This document shows positions 49,296 through 61,297 of a stretch of DNA of 64,000 bases, piece by piece. The notes under the pieces are model-generated. The model saw only the letters and a program-made list of their open reading frames with translations, did not search any database and was not told the DNA's origin. This DNA is from Lactifluus volemus (Eukaryota > Basidiomycota > Agaricomycetes > Russulales > Russulaceae). Position 1 is the first letter of the stretch, and every line of letters starts with the position of its first letter. A program made the translations under genes and the position numbers. The stretch spans positions 620,001 to 684,000 of the forward strand of contig WTXI01000003.1 of the NCBI GenBank assembly GCA_022376515.1. The letters are read 5' to 3'.

Positions 49296-51214
49296 TCATG
49301 CGTCAATATCCTGATCTATCTCCAGCCCCTCTGCGTTGACTCCCCCGGCGCCCGTCTTCCACCGCCCAATCGCGAAACGATGGTTGACGCCCTCTAGTTT
49401 GGGTACACATGCTGCACCACCGCACCCGCCCGTGCGCTCCATGGGAACGAGAAAGAAGACCTCCTTGACACGTGAATGCAGCAGGGCCATAGAACACATA
49501 ACGCATGGTTCATGCGTAGTGAAGAGCGCGCGTGACGTGAGAAGGTAATGTTGGCCGCTTCTGGCCGGCATGGACGTCGAGGGGGGCGGGGACGGAGAGG
49601 CGGAGGCGCTGGTCGAATCGGAGAGTGCACGTACGACGTTGAGCACGGCGTGTCGTAGGGGATGCACGGAAGATACACGCGTATCATGCGCGACATAAGA
49701 AGCCCACGTAGGTTCCTCCGGCGGTGCGGGGACGTAGGATGCAATAGGAAGCTATGAATTTATGATGGGGGTAGAGTAGAGTTTGCTGAGTTCGGAAAAA
49801 AAAAAAGAGTAGCAACAACAGCAGCAGCAAAGAAGCTGTTGCTAGTGGCAAGGAGGATAACGTACCTCTCCGGCGGCTCGCGCCGCGCGTGCTTCCTGTA
49901 TTACACGCATCATCGCTGCGTAAGCCCAATGTGCGCGAGCACGCGTCCAGTCCTCTGGCTCGCCCTTGCGACGGGGTGCGAAGACCGTCGGCCAGAGCGT
50001 GTTCTTCAGGGTGAGCGAGGCTGGGGTTAACGCTGCGCTTCGAGGTACTGTCAGTTGGTAAGGTGGGGCTAGGTCAAGCTCGGGTGGGAGCTCTGGCGTG
50101 GCGGGTGAGGTACTGGTGAGGAGGAGTGTGGAGTATGTGCCGGTACGAGATTTGCGCACTCGCTTGAGGTGGGAAAGGGTCGGCGTGTCAAGGCCTGATG
50201 ATTTCAGCCATCTGAGAGGATAAGAGCAAGGGGGGGGTCGTGAGATTAGATTGGGGGAGACGGGGTGGGGGTGGGATTATGTACTTTAGCGCTGTGGTCG
50301 TGCGTCGGGGGTCCGGTATGTCGACCGCCCATGCCTGTACTTGTATTGGGCATCAGGAGACGCGTGCCCAAGCGTGGGACATGCTCACCTGTGCGGACGG
50401 TCTCCATCGTTTCTTCATCGTCCTCATCAGAAGTCAACTTGACCCTGGTGAACGGAACGTCGTCTCGGGCAGAATCTCGTTTGGGTCAGGTGTCTGATGT
50501 TCCAAGACGTGGTTGTTCGGTGCGACAGCGGAAAGCCCACCCCAACCATCATCATCTTCTCCTTCTTCGACGAGTTCGGCGGCTGCATACGGGAAGGGCT
50601 GTTTAGAGCAGGTATTAATGGGCTCGAACCAGAGATTGGACCCATAGTAGATGCAAAACTCTTCATCGGGTTCGACGGCACGCGTCGTTTTGTATTGGAT
50701 GGACTCGGTGGCCGCGTCGATGGAATAAGAGACGTTCGGACTGTCTGAGTGGTTGAACAGGGAACCTGGGAAAAGGAAAATTAGACATCGCAAACAGGTG
50801 CATTGGATGGGGGTGTGAGCCCGTACCGAGACCGAGGGCAAGGGCCATCCTCCCATCTCTCCATTTGAATGTGTAGCGGTCTAGACAGTGTGTCTTGCAT
50901 GCGCTTCATATTCTTCAGCCGAGAACAGTAGAACGGGGCTGATCTCGAGCAAGGTATATGCGGGTATGGCTCTGGACGCTAATAGATAACGATTTACAGA
51001 TTGGAGACTGTACGCGCGAGTGTCCTCGTAACGTACCATAGACTCCCCGACCCTTTCCCTCTGAGTACTTGATCCTACATCCTGTATTGTTGAGGTGTGA
51101 TGGAGCAGCTGAAGCCGGTATGTAGGAGGACGAGGCGGTCGTGGAGTCGTGGAGATTGGGCATACAGTTGGTCCACGTCGAGCGCGCATGACCGGGTGTG
51201 ATGGCAACTTGCAC
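49296..51214 (-). CDS. TAD3: SET-domain / tRNA adenosine deaminase TAD3 fusion
   Basis: Two domains appear to lie in one transcript. N-terminal half: GCRIKYSEGKGRGVY, ASRAIPAYTLLEISPVLLFS, GRMALALGLGSLFNHSDSPN and EEFCIYYGSNLWFEP form a SET domain (NHS..PN and YYG, S-adenosylmethionine and lysine channel). C-terminal half: DDVPFTRVKLTSDEDDEETM, VQAWAVDIPDPRRTTTALK, WLKSSGLDTPTLSHLKRVRK, HPLRHAVLNVVRAL and EPCVMCSMALLHSRVKEVFF, then GGCGGAACVPKLEGVNHRF, the Tad3 deaminase domain. Tad3 pairs with Tad2 to convert adenosine-34 to inosine in tRNA. The HAV in place of HAE is the expected catalytically inactive signature, and PC..C binds zinc. VRT joins VQAWAVDIPDP across a canonical GT-AG intron. 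The join between the two domains near 50500 needs one intron or a frameshift that I could not settle. Two adjacent genes is the alternative. Confidence 0.75.
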
Positions 51215-51267
51215 GTCGCACCACGCACACGTCTCTATAATACAGTACGGTAAACCACCAACAAAAC

Positions 51268-53043
51268 ATGTCTGATACCTCCGTGCACGTCGTCTTCCAT
51301 CCGTATTACTCTTCTCTCTCGTCCCCGTCGCGGCCTGGTTTGTCGTGCGCCCTCTCGTCGATCCCGTACCGCCACTGCCAGCTCTCTATGTTTCCGTCGG
51401 ACTGTCCATCTTCGGGCTGCTCGCTACTATCTTTCTCGTACCCGCCTTGGGTTCAACGTTTATTAAAGCTAATCTGAAAGGTCGAGACTTGTTGAAAACG
51501 TACAGCACACCCATGTACGCCTCAGTTCTTTTCAACCACGTCTCTTGCTCCTGCTAACGTTTGATGATGAAAATAGACCCGAAAGCGTGGGGCTTATCTG
51601 CGCATCGGTGTATATTCTTCTGTTGATCCTATTTATTCCGTTCGCATTTTCTCCCATTTCTTTGAGTGGATCACAAGCCCAGTATACCGTCCGCGAGGGT
51701 ATCGTGATCAACGCGTTCCCTCACTACCAAGTACGATAACCTTCCTCCCCTTGCTCTACATGCAAGCTAAAGAGAACACAGCTTTCAGTATACCTGTCGT
51801 CACTTCTCTCACTCCTTATCGCAACCATGCTCGGGTTCCTAGATGATATCTTTGATATCCGCTGGAGACACAAGATACCGATTCCTATCATCGCATCCAT
51901 CCCACTATTGATGGTATACTATGCCGACAATGGAAACACTCACATTGTGGTACCTATTCCTTTCCGATCGTTGTTCGGTTCCCTCCTCAATCTGGGTACG
52001 TTACCTCACCTTTATTTTCGAATTGGTTTGCTAATCCCTGTGGGGCGTAGGCCCTCTGTACTATTTGTATATGTCACTCCTCTCTACCTTTTCAACGAAT
52101 AGCATCAACATTCTCGCTGGTATAAATGGGTCGGAAGCCTCGCAAGCAATCGTAATTGCACTTTCGGTCATCCTTAATGATCTCATGTACCTCCCTTGGC
52201 CAACCGGTTTCCGTATTCCGTTACACCTTCTTGGGAGTCGCGCGGAAGTTGAAGTGGGTGGTGTCTGGAGCGCAGGCATGGCGTACGGCAGTACGGAGCT
52301 AGTCGAGCGGCACCTTTTTAGTTTGTACTTTATGTTGCCGCTCGTGGGCGTCTGTCTTGGCTTTTTATTCCACAACTGGTGAGTAAGAGCGCTTTGGGTA
52401 CGTAACGGCTACCGTGATTGATGCGACAAAACGAACAGGTACCCCTCGCGCGTATTCCCGGGAGATACGCTCTGCTACGTGACCGGCATGGCATTCGCGG
52501 TCGTGGGCATTCAGGCGCACTTCTCGAAGACACTGCTACTCTTTTTCCTTCCACAGATCTTTAACTTTGTTCTCTCCTGCCCGCAGTTATTCGGCCTCGT
52601 ACCGTGCCCACGGCACCGCGTCCCCCGGTACGTGCCCGCCTACATGCCTCTGTGATTACTTGGCTGCATGTGTTCGCAGTTTCGACCCGGATACACACCT
52701 CTTGCATCCGTCCAAAAGCCAGTTCCTGAAGCGACCTTCCCGTCTGTCTACTCTGGTGTTACGGGTAATAGGAGGGCTCGGCTTTGCGGAGCTGACTGCG
52801 CTTCCGGATGGGACCATCCTTGAGGTGACCAACTTGACGCTTTTCAATGTATTGCTATTACGCTTGGGACCTATGTACGAGAAACGATTAACGCAGACGC
52901 TTATAGCAGTTCAGGTAATATTTTGTGACTTTTCCTCAAAATATATTATTAACAACAAATGATATTAGGTGATGGGGAGCGTAGTTGCCTTTTTGGTACG
53001 CTATGGACTGGCGTATCTGGTTTTCGATGGCGATCGGCGATAG
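51268..53043 (+). CDS. ALG7: UDP-GlcNAc:dolichyl-phosphate GlcNAc-1-phosphate transferase
   Basis: First enzyme of the dolichol-linked oligosaccharide pathway for N-glycosylation, in the ER membrane and target of tunicamycin. Exons read [77 protein letters not shown] (catalytic Asp pair), [76 protein letters not shown] and [14 protein letters not shown]. Many hydrophobic segments fit about ten membrane spans. The stop is TAG at 53041. The first exon frame ([20 protein letters not shown]) does not connect cleanly to the ATG at 51268, so the 5' end is uncertain. It lies head-to-head with the SET/TAD3 gene, the starts only about 50 bp apart, and probably shares its promoter. Confidence 0.9.
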
Positions 53044-53280
53044 AGACATAAGCCATCCATATGTATAGATGGGGGCGTGCAGTGCACACAGCTCATGATT
53101 AAAACACGGCTACCCCGGCTAAAAGGATTTATATGGAAATATATCCACCATTTCCATCGAATTGATCGAAAGTGCTATATCACATGAATGTTCTCCGCGT
53201 TCCCTAAATTGGGGACAGAATTCCGAGTCACTTAAAGCCCAGGGAGAGATCTCGTTGGATCAAACCAACACAGGTCATAA

Positions 53281-55184
53281 ATGTTAACAGAGAGAGCTTC
53301 GTTTCACGCCGAGGTCGCCCAAGTCGAACTTTGGTCCAAGGTTTGCTTAATCTTATCCCCCTCTATTGTTCTCATGACTTCTCTAGAGCCCTCGATTCGC
53401 AAGGGTGAAACGACCATACACGGCCGCCGACGTCGTCTCAAAGCGTGGCACGCTCCGGATATCATATCCCGCCGATGTCGTGGCCAAGAAAGCGTATGCT
53501 CTCTTTGCGGAGCACTTTAAGAGACGTACACCATCTCATACATACGGAGCGTACGGTCTAACCCCCTTTCTCTCGCAATGCGGAAGCTCAGTATAAGGCA
53601 TATATCAGACTAGACCCCGTACAAGTTAATCAGATGGCAAAATATCTCGAGACGGTCTACGTCTCTGGCTGGCAATCATCAAGCACCGCGTCGAGTACAC
53701 ACGAGCCTGGTCCCGATCTTGCTGGTGCGTTTGCTTCAAAAACATCACCAAATAAGGCTAGGAATAATCAGCATCTTACAAGATTACCCCTATAATACCG
53801 TACCTAATAAGGTTGAACATCTCTTTGCTTCCCAGCTCTTCCATGACCGCAAGCAGCGTGAAGAGCGTTCCCGTATGACCGATGCCCAGCTTGCATCTGC
53901 CCCAGCAATCGACTATCTTCGCCCCATTATAGCTGATGCCGACACGGCCACGGCGGTCTCACAGCCACCATGAAGCTCGCTAAGCTTTTTGTAGAGAAAG
54001 GCGCTGCCGGTATTCATATTGAGGATCAGGCCCCAGGCACGAAAAAATGCGGTCACATGGCAGGCAAGGTGCTCGTCCCGATCCAGGAGCACATTAATAG
54101 GCTCGTCGCGATCCGGCTCCAGTTTGACATTATGGGCGTTGAGTGCCTCGTCGTCGCCCGCACCGATTCAGAGGCGGCAACGCTCATCACGACCAACGTT
54201 GACGTGCGCGACCACCCGTTCATCCTCGGCTCCACGAACGCGGGTGCTCGCCCACTCGTCCAGGTCATGAATGAGGCCGCCACCCGCGGCGCGACCGGTG
54301 AGCGCTACAAGCAGTCGAGGACGACTGGCTTTCCCAGGCAGGGATCAAGCTCTATGGCGAGGTTCTCGTGGATGCCCTGCGTTCCCAGACGTCCGCCTCC
54401 GCAGTGACGCTGCAAAAGTTCGCATCTCGTGTCGCTCACGCGTCACACACGGAGGCGCTTGCCATTGCGCAGAGTGAGTTTGGTCTGCGCACTGCCCCGT
54501 TCTGGGACTGGGATGCGCCGCGTACCGTCGAGGGGTATTATCGCTATCAGGGAGGCACGCAGTGCGCGATCAACCGCGCCGTCGCGTTCGCGCCGTATGC
54601 CGACTTGCTGTGGATGGAGACGAAGCAGCCGATTTTGGCGCAGGCCCGCGAGTTTTCCCAAGGCGTGCATAAAGTGTATCCTGATCAGTGGCTCGCGTAT
54701 AATTTGAGCCCGAGCTTCAATTGGGATGCCGCTGGGCTAGGTGATAGGGATATGAAGGAGTTTGTGTGGCAGCTCGGAAAGCTTGGGTTTGTGTGGCAAT
54801 TCATCACGGTGCGATCACAGTTCATTCTCTCCAGATAACTGTTTTTTTCGGCGTTGCTGACATCTCTCAACAGCTCGGCGGGCTGCATTCAAATGGGTAC
54901 ATCTCGGACCTGTTCGCAAAAGCATTCGCGACAGAGGGAATGAAAGCGTACGTCGAACTTGTTCAACGGAAGGAGCGCGAGCTTGGCACGGACATGCTCA
55001 CTCACCAGAAGGTAATCTCATTTTTTTTTCCGGCGCTGGAATGGAAAAATCTAATGGCGGCATGCAGTGGAGTGGCGCGGACTATGTCGATAATCTCTTA
55101 AAGACAGTCACCGGCGGCGTCTCGTCGACCGCTGCGATGGGCAAGGGCGTCACGGAAGCCCAGTTTACGAGGGTTAAGTTGTGA
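53281..55184 (+). CDS. ICL1: Isocitrate lyase (two one-base frameshifts as written)
   Basis: Cleaves isocitrate to succinate and glyoxylate in the glyoxylate bypass, needed for growth on acetate and fatty acids. Exons: 53281-53340 ([20 protein letters not shown]), 53387-53550 ([20 protein letters not shown]), 53609-53724 ([20 protein letters not shown]), then a long exon from 53783 with KKCGHMAGK (active-site KKCGH), [20 protein letters not shown]-type [11 protein letters not shown], and C-terminal exons [16 protein letters not shown] and [20 protein letters not shown]. At about 53943 a G is missing: ACGGCCACGGCGG where the family ADTGHGG needs ACGGGCCAC. At about 54312 another G is missing (AAGCAGTC for AAGGCAGTC). 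All other coding sequence is conserved and introns splice correctly, which argues for sequence error rather than decay. It ends RVKL, at best a weak peroxisomal signal. Confidence 0.88.
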
Positions 55185-55999
55185 TGGCACGCTTACTGTG
55201 CGGGCAGCTCGGGTCCACAAAATACATTCTATTTTGGCCGCTGGCATGTCCTTTTGGGACGAGTGCGGCTGGTCATGTACTTTTATCATAAAATATGGTT
55301 TTTCACAACCTCACTTTTTCCTTATTAAATTGTAGCCCTCGGCAAATATTCGGGAAGTCCGAGTCCGCGGGGCAGTGCATACTACTACACTGAAATTGAC
55401 ACTTTATTATCTCAATAATTCGCTCACTTGATCGTTCAATCGGAGAATGCACAGAAAGATCCGTGTATGCCGTGAAATATTTTCACGATCCGAAGTCAAA
55501 ATTCCTGAACATGGGTGAAACATCCCGGACCCTGGGCCATCGCCGCCAAAAGCCGGGGAACCCGATTTCGCAGTGATGTTTCCCCTCCCTCGAATTTGCG
55601 CCCCTACAAGTCGTCAAGGGATGCCCCGAACTGAACACTTTGGCGGGGCGCAAGCATTTCCGATCCACAAGTTGGTCTGCAATACACCCACACAAACAGA
55701 GGCTGCGAAGCGGTACACTCATACACCTTTTTTTTTTTTGGCGAGAAGCGTTTCGACCAAACTAGCCCACCCTGTTTTATTTTTTCCTCCAGCTACACCT
55801 TTTTTTTTGGGTCAGAATAGAACGATAAGTTGACAGTGGTCGATAATATCTCTTTTTTTCTCATCAAGGTTTATATGTATAAACGATTGCGAACATGGCT
55901 CAAGTCTCGTGTCCTTCAAGTTGGTAACCTTCTTTTGCGAGAAAATCAGCAGTACGATTAAGGAAACCCAAATCCTCGTGGAATGCATCCATCCCCCAA
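55185..55999. other. Convergent 3' intergenic region
   Basis: Between isocitrate lyase (+) and the amine oxidase-like gene (-). No gene is seen. It has several long T runs (about 55728, 55800 and 55850), consistent with 3' UTR and terminator sequence of two convergent transcripts. Confidence 0.55.
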
Positions 56000-57956
56000 C
56001 TAATCCACCTTCTTAGTCGATCCCAGCGCCGCAGCGAGCACAATCAGGGCTTTCCCAACAAGAAACGCGATAAACGCGCGCACGCCCTCGAGTACGTCAA
56101 ACATGTGCGCCATCGTGCCCGCCGACGGCTCACCACGCTCCACGTCGGCATCGGCAATCGAAAACGGCAAGGCGACGCCGGGCAGTGACGCGGCGACGCG
56201 CAGGCCCGTGGTGAAACCGTCCTCGTGGAAACCGTAACGCGCCCACGCGCCAGCGAATGCGCGATTCCGTCCGCTCTCGGCGGCACTCGCGTTGAGCTGC
56301 GCGAGGGCACGTTGGGCGCGCACTGCGTCGCTTGAGAGCACCGGGTGCGAGTAGGAGTATCGGCCTAGGACGCGCGAGGAGGAGGGAGGCGAGAGTGGGT
56401 TCAGAGTCGCGAAGAGATGACCGTGTTTGTCGGCGGAAAGTCGTTGTAGGTCGTTCATCCAGTCTGAGGAAAGTTAGTGCGGTGCTACGAGCGCAATGCC
56501 AGAACCCCGCGTCACGTACATGTCCTGCAAGAGAAGACGTCCAGGTGAAAGTCTGAGAAACGACAAGTTGGGGATACAAAAAGCTCGGCTTACAAGGATA
56601 CCTGGGGATCGTTGACCCTTTTGACTCCCTGCTCGTTCACGCTCGTCCGAGTGAGATAGTTCCAGCAAGACCACGCGAGGCGCGAACGCGGCATTAGCTA
56701 TCGGTGCCCGCCAGTCAGCTGCCTACTTCTCCGACGAGAGCTCATGGAGAATAAAAACCCACGCTCTCGTCGGAATGCAACCACACCTCGTTCCTATTCC
56801 ACCGGAAAGCGCTGAGGGCTTCTCGCTCTTCAGGTGTCGCAGCGCTGCCTGCTTCGAGGATACGCAGCGCATCGTCTGAGTGGCACGCGAAAATGACGTG
56901 GTCAAACTTGTGACGTGCCCCCGCGGTTGTCTCGAGAATCAAGCCACCTCCAGTGGAAGAAACGGCTTGAACAGGCGTTGAAAGGTGCAGCTGCTCGGCA
57001 GGTAATTTGGCGAGTATCGAGTTTACATATTTTTTGCTGCAGAAAATCAGCACCGTGCTGCAAAAAAAAAAAAGGGCTGGCCTGCCTGCCGCCTTTAATG
57101 GTAAGCCATGAAGGCTTTCCGGTAATTTGTAGGAGGTGGTGGTTGTACAAGAATCGAATCAGGGTTTTGGCTGGAAAATCGATAGAGCATACGTCCGGCG
57201 GGGTGCTCCACACTGCCGCCGTCATGGGCTAGTAGTACAAGCGAACGAGCCAAGGATGGTCAGACGGTACAGAAAGGAAGGTATACTGGGGCACACATAC
57301 AATCAAGTAATCATCCTGAACCGTGACGAGTAGCCTTCCCTCCGCAGGTACTCACCGATAGACAAGTCGTCTTTCTCGGAGAGCACACGCACGGCGCACG
57401 CGTTGAAACGCATAATGTCGAACAACATGCGCCACATGCCCAAGTCGAACACGCGTTTGGGCTGGCAGAACACGCTGCGTAGGCCGTCGCCGGCCCATTC
57501 GAATGCGCCGCCGTCGCGCGAGACGCTGAACGTCATTTGGGTCTTGATGATCTCGATGGAGGAATGAAGCTTGAGGAAGCGCAGAAAGTTGGGGTATGTC
57601 GGCGGGTTGAAGACTATCTGCCAGTAGTAACGAACGACAGGTTTTTGTGAGGGAAGAAAACACTGGATACGTACAAACCGCTGAGCAGGGTGCATGGTGA
57701 GCTTGAGGACGGAGCAAGTGATAAACACATACGTATCGACATCGACAGGCTCTTTTCCTGGTTGGACTAATACGCGCACCGTGTTTGCATGACCTCCAGG
57801 GCGGTCGTCGGACTCGAAGAGGTGTACTTGGTGGGCAGAGTACTCGTTGAGGAGCTGAGAGATGATAGAATGTAGCTCATGTCAAGATGAGCAGCGCGAG
57901 CATACCCATGTTGCACCGAGACCAGTCACACCAGAGCCCACGACGGCGACACGCAT
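56000..57956 (-). CDS. FAD-dependent amine oxidase-like protein
   Basis: Flavin oxidoreductase of the amine oxidase/NAD(P)-binding Rossmann superfamily; substrate not predictable. The start at 57956 gives MRVAVVGSGVTGLGATW, the FAD-binding GxGxxG motif. The next exon, LLNEYSAHQVHLFESDDRPG then GHANTVRVLVQPG, has the acidic residue that binds the ribose and the GGHA motif. Later exons read FNPPTYPNFLRFLKLHSSIE, FEWAGDGLRSVFCQPKRVFD, AAVWSTPPDVCSIDFPAKTL, HHLLQITGKPSWLTIKGG, YVNSILAKLPAEQLHLSTPV, HVIFACHSDDALRILEAG, WLHSDESVGFYSP, NDLQRLSADKHGHLFATLNP and GRYSYSHPVLSSDAVRAQRA. The C-terminus has a hydrophobic stretch FLVGKALIVLAAALG. The overall match is to the family often found beside cyclopropane-fatty-acid synthases in bacteria and fungi, but no such gene is here. 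It lies 131 bp downstream of FEN1 on the same strand. Confidence 0.82.
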
Positions 57957-58087
57957 CGTGTCCAAGACAAACCGGAGTTTTACGAGAACACTTTGCCGAG
58001 CCTACCTTCTCCTGGTGGTTACCATTATGATTTTCACCTCACCATACTGTATGTAGTACAGATACAACCGACAAATATCGAGATAAA

Positions 58088-59853
58088 TTACTTTTTAGCC
58101 TTGGACTTTTTACCGCCCTTTGCCTCCTCCCCTTCCGCCTTGAGCGTACATGTAAGTATATGCTATTTGCACGTAGGCTGGATCTCACCTTCCGCTTCGT
58201 ACCCTTGCCCTTCTCGTCCTTCCCTTTCGCCGTAGGTCCCTTCTTCGGGGCTGACGTTTTGGGTGTCGCAGTGAAAAATCCGTCTAACCGACCTTGCTGT
58301 TTCGCATTGAGCGACTTGCCGAGCTTCTCTGCACCTTTCCTAACGCGCTCCTCACTAACGCACCCGTATCAGAGCAGCCATTAGTAAAGGTAAAGGAAAA
58401 CTCACTTGAAACCTTTATCTTTCACGAGAAAATCGACCAGTCCTTCGATATTTGGAGGTTCCCATTCCAACTGAGGCTCACCAGGTCAGTGCTAGGTCCT
58501 ATGGCGAGGTAGATGATTGACCCACTTCAATCTGATCTGCAGGTGTCACGTCTGGTTGTTCAAAGATCTTCTTCGCTTCTTCCCATGGCCACTCTGCTGG
58601 GACTTGAACCCCACCCTTTCTCTTTTTCCCATCTTCCTTATCGGCTTCTGCCTCCTCCTTTTCCGCCTGCCTATTCTCACCATTAGCTAGGTTTACAACT
58701 TGGGAAACGTCCTTACCTTTCGCGCAAATGCTCCACCACACCCTTGAGCCCACCATGTTCACGCACAAGTTTCAAAGCAGATTTAGGTCCAATTCCTTTG
58801 ATCGGCTCGAGATAGTCACAGCCAAGGAGGATACACAAGTCAATAAATTGTGACATCTCCATTTCGAGCCCTTCCAAGGCAAGCTTGAGGTTGATTTCGT
58901 TGATTGGTTCTTTTTTTGCCTCTGAGAACGTGAGGTGACGGTATAAGATTGGAGTATTGAATGTGAGCGTATCCATGTCTTCTGATCCTGCCGCATATAC
59001 CTTGGCCTAGGAGTCAGTCGATGGCCAACTGTCATAATATCAAAGTACCTTTCCGCCGCGAGCGAGCTCTGCACATTGAGCCTCCGCTTCTGAAGGTGCC
59101 TTGAAGGTGATTAGGGTTTTGATGATCGAGCAGAGAGGTTGGACCATACTATCACGACTGGGATACCCATCAGCTTGAGGAGTTTGCGACATTCCTCATT
59201 GTGCTCGCGAGTCACTTTTACTGTCCGTCGTGAGAGACGTTCCACGTCTTCCGTGGTACCTACGACGGTATGAGCAATCGCCGTGGTGCAAAACGCAACG
59301 GGAGCCAACTGACCAGTCTCCTTTGCCTCTTCACCCTCTGCCTTTGCTTCTTCACGCCTTTCAAAGCGCTTCGCAAGCTATAAGAAGCGGCGCCATAATC
59401 ATGCACAAGGTCTGCGAGAACATCAAGGAACACGTACCACTCCGGCCTTGAGCTCTGGTGGTTTGCCATCGAAAACATAAGCGGGCTTGATTCCATTTTC
59501 GACAATTCGAATGGTGCGATAGAAAAGTCCCATCAGATGACTAGTGATGCCACACGCGCCGACGTCAACGCTCAGTGAAGGATGTGTGAAGGCGACCAGA
59601 CCTTGTTGTCTCGCCAGCGTCGTTCATCAGCATCTCTCCGTCCCTTTGACGTACGGCGATAAGAAATTGGTAAATGGACATGGACGCGTCGATGGCGACT
59701 TTGCGACCGAAGAGGTTCTTGATATCGTGTTCCTGTGTACCGTCGGGCATCGTGTCTGTCAGGGAAGGATAGAAGAGGGGAGTATATGCCGCGTACACGA
59801 ATAGCCTTTGGGGCGTGTTCAGAAATCAACGCAGTGAGGCCCTTGATACCCAT
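58088..59853 (-). CDS. RAD27: Flap endonuclease 1
   Basis: Structure-specific 5' nuclease that removes flaps in Okazaki-fragment maturation and long-patch base excision repair. It begins [19 protein letters not shown]; the next exon has [20 protein letters not shown] (first catalytic Asp) and [16 protein letters not shown]. Then [20 protein letters not shown] and [64 protein letters not shown] (catalytic Glu pair), [20 protein letters not shown] (Asp pair) and [20 protein letters not shown] (helix-hairpin-helix and last Asp). The C-terminal exon has [14 protein letters not shown], a canonical PCNA-interacting PIP box, then a Lys-rich tail GGKKSKAKK and TAA at 58088. All metal ligands are present. 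It has at least six introns. Full-length and apparently functional. Confidence 0.94.
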
Positions 59854-60922
59854 AGTGACAACTTAGAGGTAACCCGAATACAGTAACAGCATTAGCGCAT
59901 ACTGCGCGACGCGGCGGCGCGCATCGCTCTGAACACGTGATCCTTACACATTCCGGGCCGCTCCTTTCCACAATATTTCTTGCTGGACCAAAACCTCCCT
60001 GTCGATGGGGCCCCTTGAACCCGAACCACCACCACATGGTGGGTTTTGCCACACCAGGCAGGGGTGAGCGACACACCTTCGCTCTCGAACACCACGACCC
60101 TTGAGCTCACAACCTTTGAGCTAGCCATTACCACCCACATATAAGATACCATGAACCAAAAACCATTGGTTTGATTGCATGCCATAACGGGGCCCTTGAA
60201 CCCGAACAACTACATGATGAGTTTGCCACACCAGGCAAGGGTGACTGACACACCGTCACTCTTGAGCTAGCTATTGCCACCCACACTTCGACCTATGACT
60301 TTGTTTGTATGCCACACGCCCTGTTCTCTGAGCAACTCTCGCTCAGACATGTCCGAGTCGGCCACTGTAAGCAGAACATAGCTTTTACCTCTACCAAACC
60401 AGCCTTATCACAACGCGACTGCACCTAATCGTCTTGCGTGTTATAGGCATGTCCATGCACACACAACTGCGATGCTAAATGCTCGAGCCTGCACTCACAT
60501 GGCACGAATGCCACCTAATCATGCACTGTACCGCTAGTACATCTGGACCACGCCAACACCATGCATCTATCGACCTCCCCACCCCATCTCCATCCCCAGG
60601 CCCGCAGTGCTGCAGCACAAGACAATAATGAGAAAATAGCAACCCGCAACAAAAAGTCATCTACCTTGTGTCATAACTTACGTCCAACACTTAGCTAGCC
60701 TCAAACTAAAGCGGGGATGCGCGTGGGCTGCAGCTTGCATTACAGTAGCATCTAGATTTGGTAGTTAGCCTCCTTAGCTAAGTTTGTGAATAAAAGGACC
60801 CCACATGCCACGATTCTGTCCACCTGACCCGTCGACACAATTAAAAGGGCAATTGTGCTGCTAACAACAAAATAAAACGGCGACACGCTTGTTTCAGGGG
60901 TTTCAGGGTAGATCATCGAAGT
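59854..60922. other. Intergenic region upstream of FEN1
   Basis: About 1.07 kb with no supported gene. It contains the FEN1 promoter, the degenerate tandem repeat at 60007-60330, and A/T-rich sequence. No TATA box stands out close to the FEN1 start. Confidence 0.55.
60007..60330. repeat. Degenerate two-copy tandem repeat, about 181 bp
   Basis: Two successive units start GGGGCCCCTTGAACCCGAAC (about 60008) and GGGGCCCTTGAACCCGAAC (about 60189). Both continue through TTGCCACACCAGGCA, GACACACC and CTTGAGCTAGC, then TTACCACCCACA or TTGCCACCCACA. The second unit is shorter (about 140 bp). Origin unknown; it could be a transposon remnant. Confidence 0.75.
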
Positions 60923-61297
60923 ATGGAAGACGTTCCCGTCGAATCCGCGGAGGTCAACTATTTAGCATGGATACGATCGGAATTTGGGACAGAATCGCAG
61001 TTTCCCTGGCAATTAGTGCAGTCTTATTGTCAAGTCAAAGCCGTGGCGGCGTTTCACGGGAAGCACTCAGAAGGGCGCAAAGTTCTCGCCAAGTTCGAAA
61101 TTTCGAAAAACGGACAGTACTCACACAATAACGGAATTCTAAACATCATGCGGTGGCTATTTGACAGTGGGATAAATGCGAACCCTGCAGTTGTTTGGAC
61201 TCTCACTAGAAAGCCTAGTCGTGCGTATGGCATCTATTCTATCAGCACAGTGGACTCCTCGACGTCATGCTTATGTTATTGCATCCATGTAAGATAA
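60923..61297 (+). CDS. Hypothetical protein, 124 codons, doubtful
   Basis: Open frame beginning MEDVPVESAEVNYLAWIRSE and ending TSCLCYCIHVR. I do not recognise a family. The first 90 residues have a plausible composition (YLAWIRSEFGTESQFPWQLV, VLAKFEISKNGQYSH), the end looks non-coding, and a short intron with continuation is possible. There is no neighbour on which to base a function. Confidence 0.3.
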   Translation: MEDVPVESAEVNYLAWIRSEFGTESQFPWQLVQSYCQVKAVAAFHGKHSEGRKVLAKFEISKNGQYSHNNGILNIMRWLFDSGINANPAVVWTLTRKPSRAYGIYSISTVDSSTSCLCYCIHVR

